Shown: piece by piece, positions 1 to 8,816 of the stretch
Numbering within the stretch: position 1 is the stretch's first letter
How the letters are laid out: each line of letters begins with the position of its first letter
Assembly: GCF_002939985.1 (NCBI RefSeq)
Contig: NZ_MDFM01000007.1
Location: forward strand, 1-64,000
Direction: 5' to 3'
DNA length: 64,000 nt
Source: Xanthomonas hortorum pv. cynarae
Lineage (GTDB): Bacteria; Pseudomonadota; Gammaproteobacteria; Xanthomonadales; Xanthomonadaceae
Position numbers and translations under genes: made by a program
The notes under the pieces: model-generated
The model's input: only the letters and a program-made list of their open reading frames with translations
What the model was told of the DNA's origin: nothing
The model's database searches: none

Positions 1-26
1 AACTGGCGACCTGTCCCCTGTAGAGT

Positions 27-3000
27 TTGAACGGCGCTACGCGCAACGAGGGTCTTGAGTGTCTACGGAACCCTGGGCGTATCACAAGCGCGCTAGGCGC
101 TTCCTCTTCGTTTGCCATGAACGTTAGCTACGGGCGGGCCAAATTTGCGTCGGCGACTGCCAATTGCCCCGCATGCGGTACCTCGCAGAGCATCAAGAGC
201 CAAACCTACGATGTCTTTGGCTATGCCGATGTCAAGCAGTACTTCAATGGCACGAAGGTAGATGAAGATTACAACGCGCGCGGACTTCGCACCCTGGAAA
301 CAACATCGCGCGACGGCCTCACCATAAAAACTGTTGCAGTCGACTGGCATCCCACCCTCCCCACTCCTGTCGCCAGATCGATTTATTCTAGCGCTGGCGA
401 CCTCTATCAGAAGCAAGAGTGGACGCTCACCCAACGTGGACAGATCCTGACTTCCACTATCACGGATGGTAAAACCGGTACTGTCAGAAAGGATATGAGC
501 AGCTTCTGCGAACAGTCAGATGTTGATACGGGCTCTAGTTGCCCACGCATCGGACTGCAGCTGACCGCTCAGCACTACGATAGTGCTCTATGGCAAACCA
601 CACGCTCCAACTATTACATGGCCGATGACGCAGGCTGCGCTTCTACCACCAACAGCTGCCCGCACCGCAAAGGCGACTTGTGGAAAGTCACCAATGCCCT
701 CGGCCAGGTCAACGAATACCTCGCCTACGACGGCGCCGGCCGCCCGCTTTCCATCAAAGACGCCAATGGCATCGTCACCGACTACACCTACCACCCGCGC
801 GGTTGGCTGACCACAACCAAGGTGCGTGGTGCCGATGCATCCAGCGAGGCCGATGACCGCATCACCCGCATCGACTACTGGCCGACCGGGCTGGTCAAGC
901 AGGTCACCCAGCCCGATGGCGCGCTCACAGCCTTCACCTACGATGCGGCGCATCGGCTGACCGACATCGCCGACAACGCGGGCAACACCGTCCACTACAC
1001 GCTGGACAACGCCGGCAACCGCATCAAGGAAGACACCAAGGACGCGGCCGGTACGTTGAAGCGCACGCTCTCGCGTGTCTATAACCAGCTTGGGCAACTC
1101 AAGACGCAGGCCACTGCGGGCAGCGACCCCACCGATTTCGAGTACGACGCCAACGGCAACGCCACCAAGGTGACCGATGCGCTGGCAACCGCAACGCAGA
1201 GCGAGTACGACCCGCTGAACCGCCTCTCGCGCACGCTGCAGGATGTAGCCGGCATCAAGGCCGACACCACATTCGACTACGACGCGCTGGACAACCTCAC
1301 CAAGGTCACCGACCCCAAGGGCCTGGATACCAAATACGAGTACAACGGCTTTGGCGATCTGGTGAAGCTCACCAGCCCGGATACCGGCGTCACCAGCTAC
1401 ACCTACGACAGCGCCGGCAACCGCGCCACCCAGACCGACGCGCGCGGCAACACCACCGCCTACGGCTACGACGCGCTCAATCGCCTGACCAAGGTCACCT
1501 ACCCCACCAGCAGCCTCAATGTCGCCTACACCTATGACGTGACGCAAACAGTGTGTGCGAGCGGGGAGACCTTCTCCATCGGCCGCCTGACCAAAATGCA
1601 GGACGGCGGCGCCATCACCCAGTACTGCTACAACCGCTTCGGCGATCTGGTGCGCAAGGTACAGACCAGCAACGGCAAGGCGCTGGTGCTGCGCTACGAC
1701 TACACCGTCGGCGGCCAGTTGCGCCGCATGACCTATCCCGATGGGGCGGTGGTCGATTACGTGCGTAACGCGCAAGGCCAGACCACCGAGGTCGGCGTGA
1801 CCCCGGCCGGCGGCAGCCGGCAGGTGCTGCTGGGCAACGCCAGCTACTACCCGTTCGGCCCGGCTGCCGGCTGGACCTACGGCAATGGCCGCACCCTCGC
1901 CCGCCGCTACGATCTGGACTACCGCCCGCAGGCAATCCAGGACACCCGCCCGGGCGGGCTCGAAGTCGGCTTCGGCTTCGACCCGGCCGGCAACCTCACC
2001 GCATTGACGCCAGCCGGCAATGCGACGCCGGAGATCGGCCTGGGCTACGACGCGCTGGGCCGACTGACCGGCCTAAAGGACGGCCGCACCGACACCCTGA
2101 TCGATGGCTACAGCTACGACGCCACCGGCAACCGCCTCAGCGCCAAGGTCGGCACGGCCACGCAGGCCTACACCTACCCGGCCGACAGCCATCGCCTCAG
2201 CGCGGTGGCCGGCGTGGCCCGCAGTTACGACGCCACCGGCAACACCACCGCCATCGGCGGCACCGCGCGCCAATACACCTACGACACCACCGGCCGCATG
2301 ACCCAGGCCCGCCGCACCGGCGCGGTCACCATGAACTACCGCTACAACGGTAAAGGCGAGCAGGTACGCCGCCTCCTCGGCACCACCAACACCTACACGC
2401 TCTACGATGAAGCCGGCCACTGGTTGGGCGACTACGACAACAACGGCGCGCCCAAGCAGCAGGCAATCTGGCTGGACGACCTACCGGTCGGCCTGCTGGC
2501 CAACGCCAACACCCTGTACTACATCGAACCCGATCACCTGGGCAGCCCACGCGTGGTGATCGACCCAACCCGCGATGTGGCGGTGTGGACATGGAGCTTG
2601 AAGGGCGAAGCCTTCGGCAACACCGCGCCGAATCAGGATCCTGATGGGGATGGTGCAGCGCTGGTGTTGGATATGCGCTTCCCGGGGCAGCGGTTTGATG
2701 CGGCGAGTGGATTGAACCAGAACTACTTCCGGGACTATGAGGCGACTACCGGGCGGTACGGGCAGAGTGATCCGCTTGGCTTGAGAGGTGGCATCAGCAC
2801 TTTTGGATACGCATTGCAGGCTCCTTTTGTCCACATGGATTTTTATGGCTTGGCAACTTGGAAAGGCTCTACTTTTGGAGTTGGTGTCGGGGCAGGAAAG
2901 TTCGGCTTGAACATAGACTTCTATCAAGTCACCTCCCCCTGTCCGGGTGGCGGACTCGCATCTGCCTATGTGATGGCAGTCGGAGGCGCAGGTGGATTAG

Positions 3001-3299
3001 GGGTACCAATTTCAATGGCTGGTTCGCAAGTAGAACTCACGGATTCCAATGATGTGCCAGACCCTGATGTATTCAACGGTCCTTATGCGAAATTCTCTGC
3101 AGGATCAGTTTCATTTGGCTTGGGCTATCAGATGTATCAAAAGATATCGATTGGCGGAGCCTGGTGGAACTTCGGCGCTGGAGCTGAGAGCACAGGATGG
3201 CACCAGCGCCAAGGCGGATTTGACGCCACTATTTATGGCGCTGCTGCAGGCAATGCCGTTGTTATCCAGCAGAAAAAATGTTCATGTGAAGCGCAATGA
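27..3299 (+). CDS. RHS-repeat protein, 5'-broken, with variable C-terminal tip
   Basis: RHS/YD-repeat polymorphic-toxin family; these form a shell around a C-terminal toxin. About 20 YD-type repeats (YDANGN, YDALNRL, YDATGNR) run from roughly residue 200 to 800. The RHS-core motif DHLGSPR begins at residue 836 and the tip-boundary motif DPLGL spans 915-919. The last ~170 residues are glycine-rich and hydrophobic, match no toxin I know, and lie in visibly lower-GC DNA. The N terminus is not natural: a TAG stop at 21-23 lies in frame just upstream, the TTG at 27 has no ribosome site, and the reading enters directly into RHS-like sequence. It is therefore a truncated or rearranged gene. A small membrane-protein gene overlaps the stop. 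Confidence 0.85.
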   Translation: MNGATRNEGLECLRNPGRITSALGASSSFAMNVSYGRAKFASATANCPACGTSQSIKSQTYDVFGYADVKQYFNGTKVDEDYNARGLRTLETTSRDGLTIKTVAVDWHPTLPTPVARSIYSSAGDLYQKQEWTLTQRGQILTSTITDGKTGTVRKDMSSFCEQSDVDTGSSCPRIGLQLTAQHYDSALWQTTRSNYYMADDAGCASTTNSCPHRKGDLWKVTNALGQVNEYLAYDGAGRPLSIKDANGIVTDYTYHPRGWLTTTKVRGADASSEADDRITRIDYWPTGLVKQVTQPDGALTAFTYDAAHRLTDIADNAGNTVHYTLDNAGNRIKEDTKDAAGTLKRTLSRVYNQLGQLKTQATAGSDPTDFEYDANGNATKVTDALATATQSEYDPLNRLSRTLQDVAGIKADTTFDYDALDNLTKVTDPKGLDTKYEYNGFGDLVKLTSPDTGVTSYTYDSAGNRATQTDARGNTTAYGYDALNRLTKVTYPTSSLNVAYTYDVTQTVCASGETFSIGRLTKMQDGGAITQYCYNRFGDLVRKVQTSNGKALVLRYDYTVGGQLRRMTYPDGAVVDYVRNAQGQTTEVGVTPAGGSRQVLLGNASYYPFGPAAGWTYGNGRTLARRYDLDYRPQAIQDTRPGGLEVGFGFDPAGNLTALTPAGNATPEIGLGYDALGRLTGLKDGRTDTLIDGYSYDATGNRLSAKVGTATQAYTYPADSHRLSAVAGVARSYDATGNTTAIGGTARQYTYDTTGRMTQARRTGAVTMNYRYNGKGEQVRRLLGTTNTYTLYDEAGHWLGDYDNNGAPKQQAIWLDDLPVGLLANANTLYYIEPDHLGSPRVVIDPTRDVAVWTWSLKGEAFGNTAPNQDPDGDGAALVLDMRFPGQRFDAASGLNQNYFRDYEATTGRYGQSDPLGLRGGISTFGYALQAPFVHMDFYGLATWKGSTFGVGVGAGKFGLNIDFYQVTSPCPGGGLASAYVMAVGGAGGLGVPISMAGSQVELTDSNDVPDPDVFNGPYAKFSAGSVSFGLGYQMYQKISIGGAWWNFGAGAESTGWHQRQGGFDATIYGAAAGNAVVIQQKKCSCEAQ

Positions 3300-3496
3300 A
3301 GCTGGCTTATATCCTAGCGATGCTTGCAGGTGGATTTTTTCTTGGGCTAGGGGGCCTGATTCGATGGGGGTCGTTCTTAGCTGCGCCTCAAGCGAAGCCT
3401 TTCCGATCAGCATGGGACAAGAGAGGTTTAATAATGGCAATTGCAGGCGCGTCGTGGATGATCCTTGTTACGGTAATTTACGAATCACTCCGCTAG
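3296..3496 (+). CDS. Small two-TM protein, candidate immunity to the RHS tip
   Basis: 66 residues with two hydrophobic helices (about 3-21 and 44-62) joined by a short basic linker ([11 protein letters not shown]). The start codon overlaps the RHS stop as ATGA (3296-3299), so translation is probably coupled. Toxin tips of RHS proteins are usually followed directly by a cognate immunity gene, and this is the only gene in that place. A membrane-embedded immunity protein would fit a membrane-acting toxin, and the glycine-rich hydrophobic tip is compatible with that. The family is not recognised and the immunity role is inferred from position only. Confidence 0.6.
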   Translation: MKLAYILAMLAGGFFLGLGGLIRWGSFLAAPQAKPFRSAWDKRGLIMAIAGASWMILVTVIYESLR

Positions 3497-3552
3497 CGTT
3501 TTAGTTCTGCATGTCAGTAAAAATGAACTATTCAATGGCTAACAGAAGTATC

Positions 3553-3582
3553 TATGTCTAGCCACTGTGGCGGCTAGACATA
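3553..3582. repeat. Perfect 11-bp inverted repeat after the RHS/immunity pair
   Basis: The arms TATGTCTAGCC and GGCTAGACATA are exact complements around an 8-base loop, 56 bases after the immunity stop. No T-run follows, so this is not a classical terminator. It could be a factor-dependent 3' hairpin or a relic of a mobile element end. Confidence 0.7.
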
Positions 3583-3674
3583 AGGCAAGACTGCTTGTCG
3601 TCCAACAGTTGACATCCCAAGCAACCAGTAGCAACCTCCACCTCAAGGAGCGTAGAAACTCCGTGCATAGCGGT

Positions 3675-3704
3675 ACCCACCTCCGTCAAACCGGTGGGTT
3701 TTTT
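3675..3704 (+). terminator. Rho-independent terminator
   Basis: The stem ACCCACC (3675-3681) pairs with GGTGGGT (3693-3699) and is followed by a run of six T. No gene ends just upstream, so it may end a small RNA starting in 3590-3660 (which has a GGAG...CTCC hairpin) or attenuate the SymE-like transcript. Confidence 0.65.
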
Positions 3705-3727
3705 GTGCCTGCCTGCAGGTGCAAGCC

Positions 3728-3841
3728 GACGCGATGCCTGCGTCGGGAGGGCGGCTAATACAACACTCCTTCGGGAGAAATACGCCCGCCGACTATGCAC
3801 GGTTTCTAACCTCCCGACATCCCGTCGCCGGCCGGCGACGG
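3728..3841 (+). ncRNA. Candidate structured leader RNA upstream of the SymE-like gene
   Basis: Three hairpins follow one another: GACGC/GCGTC (3728-3744); a GGGCG/CGCCC outer stem (3749-3787) enclosing CTCC-TTCG-GGAG (3766-3777), a UUCG tetraloop closed by C-G; and a perfect 20-bp palindrome at 3822-3841. The ribosome site GAAGGAGG of the next ORF starts 13 bases later. SymE genes are known to be controlled by antisense RNA in E. coli; whether this leader works that way is a guess. The rest of 3497-3868 holds only the inverted repeat and terminator listed separately. Confidence 0.45.
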
Positions 3842-3868
3842 TGCCTGTTCTTCGAAGGAGGCGTTGTC

Positions 3869-3940
3869 ATGGCAAATGTATCGATAGTGCAGGTTGGTGG
3901 GCGGCGTCGCCCCATGGTGCTGACGGAGGTGAGGCGATGA
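3869..3940 (+). CDS. 23-residue leader ORF coupled to the SymE-like gene
   Basis: ATG at 3869 stands 7 bases after a strong ribosome site (GAAGGAGG, 3854-3861). The peptide is short and basic (it contains VGGRRRP and ends TEVRR), and its stop overlaps the next start as ATGA (3937-3940). The strong site and the overlap suggest real translation. It could be a regulatory leader peptide for the SymE-like gene or a very small independent protein. Confidence 0.45.
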   Translation: MANVSIVQVGGRRRPMVLTEVRR

Positions 3941-4338
3941 GCCGGGCGCGGTCTCCAACCTCGAAGCGGTCCAAGCCGGATGCCAAACGCACCGCTATCG
4001 CCAAGCAGCCTGAGCGCGCGATCGATGCACAGCCCGTGCGGCTGGTTCCATCGCCCACGTTCGATGTGGACAACCTCGACTTCGACCGTCGCCCCAAGCG
4101 TCGCGTGGACGATCTGCCGCCGCGCCCACCCCGCAAGGCGCGCACGCCCACGCGCTGCACGGTGGGCTATGCGTTCTACGAGGCCGAACCCGGCCGGCCA
4201 CAGAGCCAGCGCATTCCCAGCGTGCGCTTGCGCGGGCTATGGCTGGAGCAGTTGGGGTTTGCGGTTGGCTGCAAGCTGCAGATCACCGCGCGCGAGGGAG
4301 AATTGGTTGTGACGGTTGTAGGCGCTCACACGTCATGA
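3937..4338 (+). CDS. SymE-like type I toxin family protein
   Basis: 133 residues. The C terminus (about 95-130) has the SymE-toxin fold signature: VRLRGLWLEQLGF, then GCKLQI and GELVVTVV, the AbrB-like swapped-hairpin segment of SymE. The N-terminal ~75 residues are basic and probably disordered. E. coli SymE is an SOS-induced protein that condenses nucleic acid and inhibits growth; the same role here is inferred. ATG 3937 was chosen for its GGAGGTGAGG site and the ATGA overlap with the leader ORF. A longer reading from about 3694 exists but runs through the structured leader and is not credible. Confidence 0.75.
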   Translation: MSRARSPTSKRSKPDAKRTAIAKQPERAIDAQPVRLVPSPTFDVDNLDFDRRPKRRVDDLPPRPPRKARTPTRCTVGYAFYEAEPGRPQSQRIPSVRLRGLWLEQLGFAVGCKLQITAREGELVVTVVGAHTS

Positions 4339-4435
4339 GCGACTGCCCTCTGCATACGGCGATCGTCCCTAGCGGTTCTGGTTCTCCCGCAGCTGGGGGA
4401 CTAGAATCAAACCCACTCTTCGTGAGGTGCCTGCC

Positions 4436-4621
4436 ATGTCCGCTCTCTTCAAACAGCAAGCTCACCAACTGGTGGATGCGTTGCCGGAAGATGCACGCTG
4501 GGAGGACCTGATCTACCAAGCTGCACTGCACCGGGCTATTGAAAAGGGGATCGAAGAGGCAGATGGCGGGCAGTTGATTGCTGCTGAGGATGTGCTTCGG
4601 CAGCTTGAATTGTCTGCGTGA
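4436..4621 (+). CDS. Antitoxin of a RelE/ParE-type module
   Basis: 61 residues, acidic and helical (ALPEDARWEDLIYQ, HRAIEKGIEEADGG), ending in ISAEDVLRQL-like sequence (IAAEDVLRQLELSA). It resembles the short antitoxin partners of ParE/RelE toxins in Proteobacteria. It overlaps the toxin gene by GTGA (4618-4621), the usual antitoxin-first order. ATG 4436 is preferred; a GTG at 4427 would add three residues. The protein should bind and neutralise the downstream toxin and autorepress the promoter in 4339-4435. Confidence 0.75.
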   Translation: MSALFKQQAHQLVDALPEDARWEDLIYQAALHRAIEKGIEEADGGQLIAAEDVLRQLELSA

Positions 4622-4920
4622 GGGTGTATTGGACACCAAGCGCCCACGTCAGGCTGCTGGAAATCCAGGCCTATCTGAAAGAGCATTCACCATCCATGGC
4701 GAAAGCGGTGACAGTCGCCCTGGCGCGGCGTGCGTTGGAGTTGGGTCATTCGCCCGCGATGGGCAGAGCGCTGCCACGCTACGCACCCGCTGAAGTGCGG
4801 GAGTTGCTGGAACGCCCTTACCGACTGATCTACCGCGTTACGCCAACGCAGGTGGATATCCTGACGGTGCTGCACTACCGCCAGCTGATGCCATCGGACC
4901 TGACCGACCTGCAACGTTGA
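4618..4920 (+). CDS. RelE/ParE-family toxin
   Basis: 100 residues of typical RelE/ParE length and layout: an N-terminal WTPSAHVRLLEIQAYL segment, helices around LARRALELG, the PAMGRALPRYAPAEVRELLERPYRLIYRV core, and a C-terminal VDILTVLHYRQLMPSD strand. The R(E)LLERPYRLIYRV / ILTVLHYRQ pattern is diagnostic of the ParE superfamily. ParE acts on gyrase and RelE on ribosome-bound mRNA; the sequence does not settle which. The GTG start sits inside the antitoxin stop codon. Confidence 0.85.
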   Translation: MRVYWTPSAHVRLLEIQAYLKEHSPSMAKAVTVALARRALELGHSPAMGRALPRYAPAEVRELLERPYRLIYRVTPTQVDILTVLHYRQLMPSDLTDLQR

Positions 4921-5012
4921 GTGCCTGTGGACTGGTCTGAACTGCCGGGCAATGCGTTGCGGGTCGAGTAGGGAAAGATATTATCTATTGCGTCGCTGGG
5001 CCATGCTTGTAA

Positions 5013-5042
5013 GGCTGTCGCGCCCGGGTGCGCTCCTACGCA
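5013..5042 (-). repeat. REP-like intergenic repeat (GTAGGAGCGC family)
   Basis: On the minus strand it reads GCGTAGGAGCGCACCCGGGC followed by GCGACAGC. This is the GTAGGAGC-plus-short-hairpin type of repetitive extragenic palindrome common in Xanthomonas and Pseudomonas. It lies between the convergent toxin gene and colS. Confidence 0.6.
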
Positions 5043-5055
5043 AGCGGGTGGTTGG

Positions 5056-6390
5056 TTAGCGATGGAAGGCCAGTGTTGCGATGACGCCGCGCTCCTGGCC
5101 TGGGCGCACGCTGACGCGCCAGCCGTACAAGTCGCACAGCCGGCTGACGATCGACAGGCCGATGCCGCCGCCTTGCGAGTGGCCGGCGTGGGTGCCGCGG
5201 TAGCCGCGTTGGAACAGTTTGGCGGCATCCTCTTCGCTCAGGCCGGGGCCGGAGTCGATCACCTCTACTGCATCGCTTAGCACGCGCACACGCACCTGGC
5301 CGTCCTGGGTGTACTTGACCGCGTTGCCGATCAGGTTGCCCAGCGCCACCGACAGTGCTGATTCGGGCGCGTCGATGACCAGGTCGCGTTCGCCTTCCAG
5401 CAGCAGTTCCAGCGGCTTGCCGCCGAGCTGGGCACGGTGCGCGTCGATCAGTTGTTCGGCCACCTTGGCGACATTGCTGCTGCCCTGCCCGCGTTCGTTG
5501 CGCGAGAGCAGCAGCAACGAGCCGATCAGATCGCTGCACTGCAGTTCGGCGCGCTGGATGCGCTGCAGGCGTTGCAGCATCTTGTCGTCGAGATTGGGCT
5601 TGCTGAGCAGCAGTTCGGTGGCGCCGCGGATCACCGCCAGCGGGGTGCGCAGTTCGTGGCTGACGTCGGCGTTGAATTCGCGGTCGCGCTGGACGACTTC
5701 GGTGAGGCGGGCCGAGTAATCGTCCAAGGCCTCTGCGAGCTGGCCGACTTCGTCATCGGGGAAGTGCGCTGCCAATGGCTTGGGCTCGCTGGTGCCGCCA
5801 CGGTAGGCACGCAGGCGCGCGGCCAGATCCGACACCGGGCGCATCACCTTGGACGCCGACCACCAGCCGATCACCAACGAAAACCCGCTGAACACCAGCA
5901 CCGAAAGCATCAGCGTGCGCTTGAGCTGGATCTCGCCCTTGAGGGTCTGGGTCATGTCATAGGCGAGGAAGAACCACTCGCTTGGCGTCTTGCGCACCGC
6001 CAGTTTGTACGAGTAGGCGTTGCCGCCCTCGTCCACGCCGGAGATGGTGTGAATGCCGTCGGGCAGTTGGTACCACTCCGGCTGTTCCAGCCGCAGCGCA
6101 TCGAACTTGTCGCTCTTGACCACGCGCCCGCGCATCTGCTGCACCGGCAGGTCGGGGTTACGCAGCGGGTCGGAATAGAAGCGCTGCGCGAAGGCGTCGA
6201 TATTGCGGTTCATCACGTCTTCGACCAACTGGGTTTCCACGCGCGAGCGCGCCCAGTTGGTGGCGAAGGCGAACAGTGTGGTCAGGCAGAAGCCAAACAA
6301 CACGAACGAGAGGATGATGCGGCTGCGCAGGCGCCGCCGGTAACGGCCACGCCTGCGGGCGGGCCGCGCGCCGTTATTGCTTTCAGGCAT
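5056..6390 (-). CDS. colS: ColS/VgrS-type sensor histidine kinase
   Basis: 444 residues. A basic N terminus is followed by TM1 (about 25-45), a periplasmic region (46-157), TM2 (158-178), HAMP, a HisKA box with phospho-acceptor His245 (SHELRTP), and an ATPase domain with NLIGNAVKY and DSGPGL / GGGIGLSIV. The periplasmic loop carries E102-Q-P-E105, an ExxE motif; ColS/VgrS kinases are known to sense ferric iron or zinc through ExxE. It overlaps the regulator gene by 8 bases, so the two are one operon. In Xanthomonas this pair controls iron and stress responses and virulence; assignment rests on recalled similarity. Confidence 0.85.
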   Translation of the reverse strand: MPESNNGARPARRRGRYRRRLRSRIILSFVLFGFCLTTLFAFATNWARSRVETQLVEDVMNRNIDAFAQRFYSDPLRNPDLPVQQMRGRVVKSDKFDALRLEQPEWYQLPDGIHTISGVDEGGNAYSYKLAVRKTPSEWFFLAYDMTQTLKGEIQLKRTLMLSVLVFSGFSLVIGWWSASKVMRPVSDLAARLRAYRGGTSEPKPLAAHFPDDEVGQLAEALDDYSARLTEVVQRDREFNADVSHELRTPLAVIRGATELLLSKPNLDDKMLQRLQRIQRAELQCSDLIGSLLLLSRNERGQGSSNVAKVAEQLIDAHRAQLGGKPLELLLEGERDLVIDAPESALSVALGNLIGNAVKYTQDGQVRVRVLSDAVEVIDSGPGLSEEDAAKLFQRGYRGTHAGHSQGGGIGLSIVSRLCDLYGWRVSVRPGQERGVIATLAFHR

Positions 6391-7060
6391 CGGGCGAGGC
6401 GATGCGGTAACCGATGCCGTGACGGGTCTGGATCATCGGCACGTCGAACGGCTTGTCGACCACCGCGCGCAGGCCGTGGATATGCACGCGCAGCGAGTCC
6501 GAATCGGGCAGTTCTTCGCCCCAGACGCGGGTTTCCAGCTCCTGGCGGGTGACCACGGCCGGCGAGGCTTCCATCAGCGACTGCAGGATCTTCAACGCAG
6601 TGGGGTTGAGCTGCAGCAGCTTGCCGCGGCGGCGCACTTCCAGGGTATCCAGGTTGTATTCCAGATCGCCGGTTTCCAGCACGCGGGTGTGCACGCCCTT
6701 GCCGCGACGCGACAGCGCGTTGAGCCGCACTTCCACTTCCTGCAGCGCGAACGGCTTGATCAGGTAGTCGTCGGCGCCGGAGTCGAAGCCGGCCAGTTTG
6801 TTGTCCAGCGAATCGCGCGCGGTGAGCATCAGCACCGGCGTCTGCTTGCGCGCTTCGTTGCGCAGCTTGCGACACACCTCGATGCCATCCATGCCGGGCA
6901 GGTTGAGGTCGAGCACGATGGCGTCGAACTCGTGCACCACGGCCAGATGCAGGCCGGTGACGCCGTCGGCGGCGAAGTCCACCGTGTGGCCGCGGTCTTC
7001 CAGATAGTCGCCAAGATTGGCGGCGATATCGCTGTTGTCTTCAATTACTAGAATGCGCAC
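6383..7060 (-). CDS. colR: ColR/VgrR-type OmpR-family response regulator
   Basis: 225 residues: receiver domain (1-118) with the acidic pocket ED, phospho-acceptor aspartate in VLDLNLPGMDG, and the conserved lysine in LIKPFAL; then a winged-helix DNA-binding domain (about 125-222) ending GIGYRIA. The close match to Pseudomonas ColR, including SGADDYL(I/L)KPFAL and DSDSLR, supports the name. First gene of the colR-colS operon; a GAGG ribosome site precedes the ATG. The 7061-7258 stretch upstream must carry the promoter; I see no clear operator in it. Confidence 0.88.
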   Translation of the reverse strand: MRILVIEDNSDIAANLGDYLEDRGHTVDFAADGVTGLHLAVVHEFDAIVLDLNLPGMDGIEVCRKLRNEARKQTPVLMLTARDSLDNKLAGFDSGADDYLIKPFALQEVEVRLNALSRRGKGVHTRVLETGDLEYNLDTLEVRRRGKLLQLNPTALKILQSLMEASPAVVTRQELETRVWGEELPDSDSLRVHIHGLRAVVDKPFDVPMIQTRHGIGYRIASPDA

Positions 7061-7258
7061 TGGAACCTCATTGTTGGGTCGTGTACCCGGCTGCGGGTGG
7101 CAAGGTGCCGCTGCAGCCGCGCTGTCGTCTTGGTTGTTTCAGCAGTTGGCGCCATTCGGCCGCCGAACGTACTGCGTGATGCTCAGCGTTGCTGGTCGTT
7201 CCGTCGCTGATTGAGCAAGGAAATGTAGACGTGAACCCCAATCCCGGCAAGCCATCAC

Positions 7259-7291
7259 AAAAAGGCCCAGGTGCCGCTAAGCACCCGGGCC
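7259..7291 (-). terminator. Rho-independent terminator of rimK
   Basis: Read on the minus strand, GGCCCGGGTGC pairs with GCACCTGGGCC (one mismatch) around a 6-base loop, followed by five T. It lies 114 bases beyond the rimK stop and upstream of colR, separating the two units. The AT-rich patch at 7370-7397 next to the rimK stop holds nothing I recognise. Confidence 0.8.
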
Positions 7292-7404
7292 AAAAATGCA
7301 TCCCGATCACCGTCACTGCCGAGAGCGGAGCTACGGTCGGGAGAGGCTAGCGGGGCAAGGATTAGAGTTTCGTTATTTTTTTGATAAAAATGTTAAATCC
7401 CCGA

Positions 7405-8280
7405 TCAACGGGCCGTCTGCTCCAGGTGCTCGATGATTGCGGCGGCCACATCCACGCCACAGACACCTTCCACGCCTTCCAGGCCGGGGGTGGAATTGAC
7501 CTCCAGCACCAGCGGGCCGCGGTTGGAGCGGATCAGATCCACGCCGGCCACCGCCAGGCCCAGCGCGCGCGCCGAGCGCACCGCCACCTCCTGCTCCTGC
7601 GGCGTGGCTTCGGCCACGGCGGCGGTGCCGCCGAGGTGCAGGTTGGAGCGGAAGTCGCCTTCGGCGGCCTGGCGGCGCATGGAGGCGACCACCCGGTCGC
7701 CGACCACGAGGCAGCGCAGGTCGGCGCCCTCGGCCTCGCCGATGAATTCCTGCACGATGAAGTTGGCATACAGCCCACGCAAGGCTTCGACCACGCCGCG
7801 CGAGGCGCTGGCCTTCTCGGTAAGGATCACCCCGGCGCCCTGGGTGCCCTCGTTCAACTTCACCACGTGCGGCGGCGGGCCGAGCATGGAGAGCAGGTCC
7901 TGGGTGTCGTCCGGGTTGTCGCCGAACACCGTCACCGGCATATCAATGCCCTGGGCGGCCAGCAGTTGATGCGCGCGCAACTTGTCGCGCGAGCGCAGGA
8001 TGGCGTCGGAGGGATTGGGCGTGTAGCTGCCCATGAATTCGAGCTGGCGCAACACCGCCGTGGCATAGCGCGTGACCGAGGCGCCGATGCGCGGGATCAC
8101 TGCGTCGAATCCGGTGATCGGCTTGCCCTTGTAGTGCAGGCTGAAACCATCGGCGGCGATACGCATGTAGCAGCGCAGCGGGTCGAGGATGCGCACCGTG
8201 TGCCCACGCTTGCGCCCGGCCTCGATGAGCCGGCGGGTCGAATACAGCTTGCTGTTGCGGGAAAGAATGGCGATTTTCAT
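7405..8280 (-). CDS. rimK: RimK-family ATP-grasp ligase
   Basis: 291 residues, the usual RimK length. RimK adds glutamate residues to the C terminus of ribosomal protein S6; related enzymes make other amino-acid ligations. The ATP-grasp fold is clear: [30 protein letters not shown], the metal/ATP-binding stretch [24 protein letters not shown] (in two parts), and [13 protein letters not shown] with the metal-binding E and N. The ATG at 8278-8280 (MKIAILSR) is the family start; an extension of ten residues upstream is unlikely. It stands alone, divergent from glgX. Confidence 0.88.
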   Translation of the reverse strand: MKIAILSRNSKLYSTRRLIEAGRKRGHTVRILDPLRCYMRIAADGFSLHYKGKPITGFDAVIPRIGASVTRYATAVLRQLEFMGSYTPNPSDAILRSRDKLRAHQLLAAQGIDMPVTVFGDNPDDTQDLLSMLGPPPHVVKLNEGTQGAGVILTEKASASRGVVEALRGLYANFIVQEFIGEAEGADLRCLVVGDRVVASMRRQAAEGDFRSNLHLGGTAAVAEATPQEQEVAVRSARALGLAVAGVDLIRSNRGPLVLEVNSTPGLEGVEGVCGVDVAAAIIEHLEQTAR

Positions 8281-8816
8281 CGCGGAGGGTGCGCGGCGCG
8301 GCCTGGACATGGTCGGAGTCTAGTGACGAAGTGACCCAAGTCCGTACGTCTGCCGGTCGATCGCGCGTGCGGGCTGCAACCCTGCCCTGCACGCTTCGAT
8401 CCAACTGGTGTGCGACGGCCCCGAGGAGGGAAAGGCGAAAGCTGCTCGGCAACGCTATTGAAGCGACGCGGGTGTTGCGCAACCTCAGTGGCCTGGATGC
8501 TAGCAGGGCGGCCGCGCGGCGCTCAAGCAATGCGCACATGCGTTGCACTAGATGCTGCGCGCATGCACCTTGTCTTTGCCTATGTCTGTGCCGAATGCGC
8601 CAACCAACACCGACGCCAGTGATGCTAAACCCAGTCGGCGCAGCATTGCGTGGGCACGCCCACGTCCAGCCGCGCTGCGCAGTGATCAGGCGAGCGCAGC
8701 GGCTGCCGCATGCTGCCCTCACGCCATGCCCCTGTGGCCGTGACGCGTTTTGCACAGGCAAAACCGCAATGCTTGAGTCCCCTAATGCCGGCATGCCGGC
8801 GCACCCGAGACTCTCA
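8281..8816. other. Divergent intergenic region rimK / glgX
   Basis: 536 bases containing the promoters of rimK (minus) and glgX (plus). Open frames pass through it but none shows a ribosome site, a recognisable product or protein-like composition. No repeat, tRNA or hairpin of note was seen. A second possible glgX start (ATG 8769) lies in its last part. Confidence 0.5.

Noticed and set aside
7433..7969. Long plus-strand open frames over rimK
   Set aside because: They are shadows of the minus-strand rimK gene; GC-rich codon bias leaves reverse frames open.
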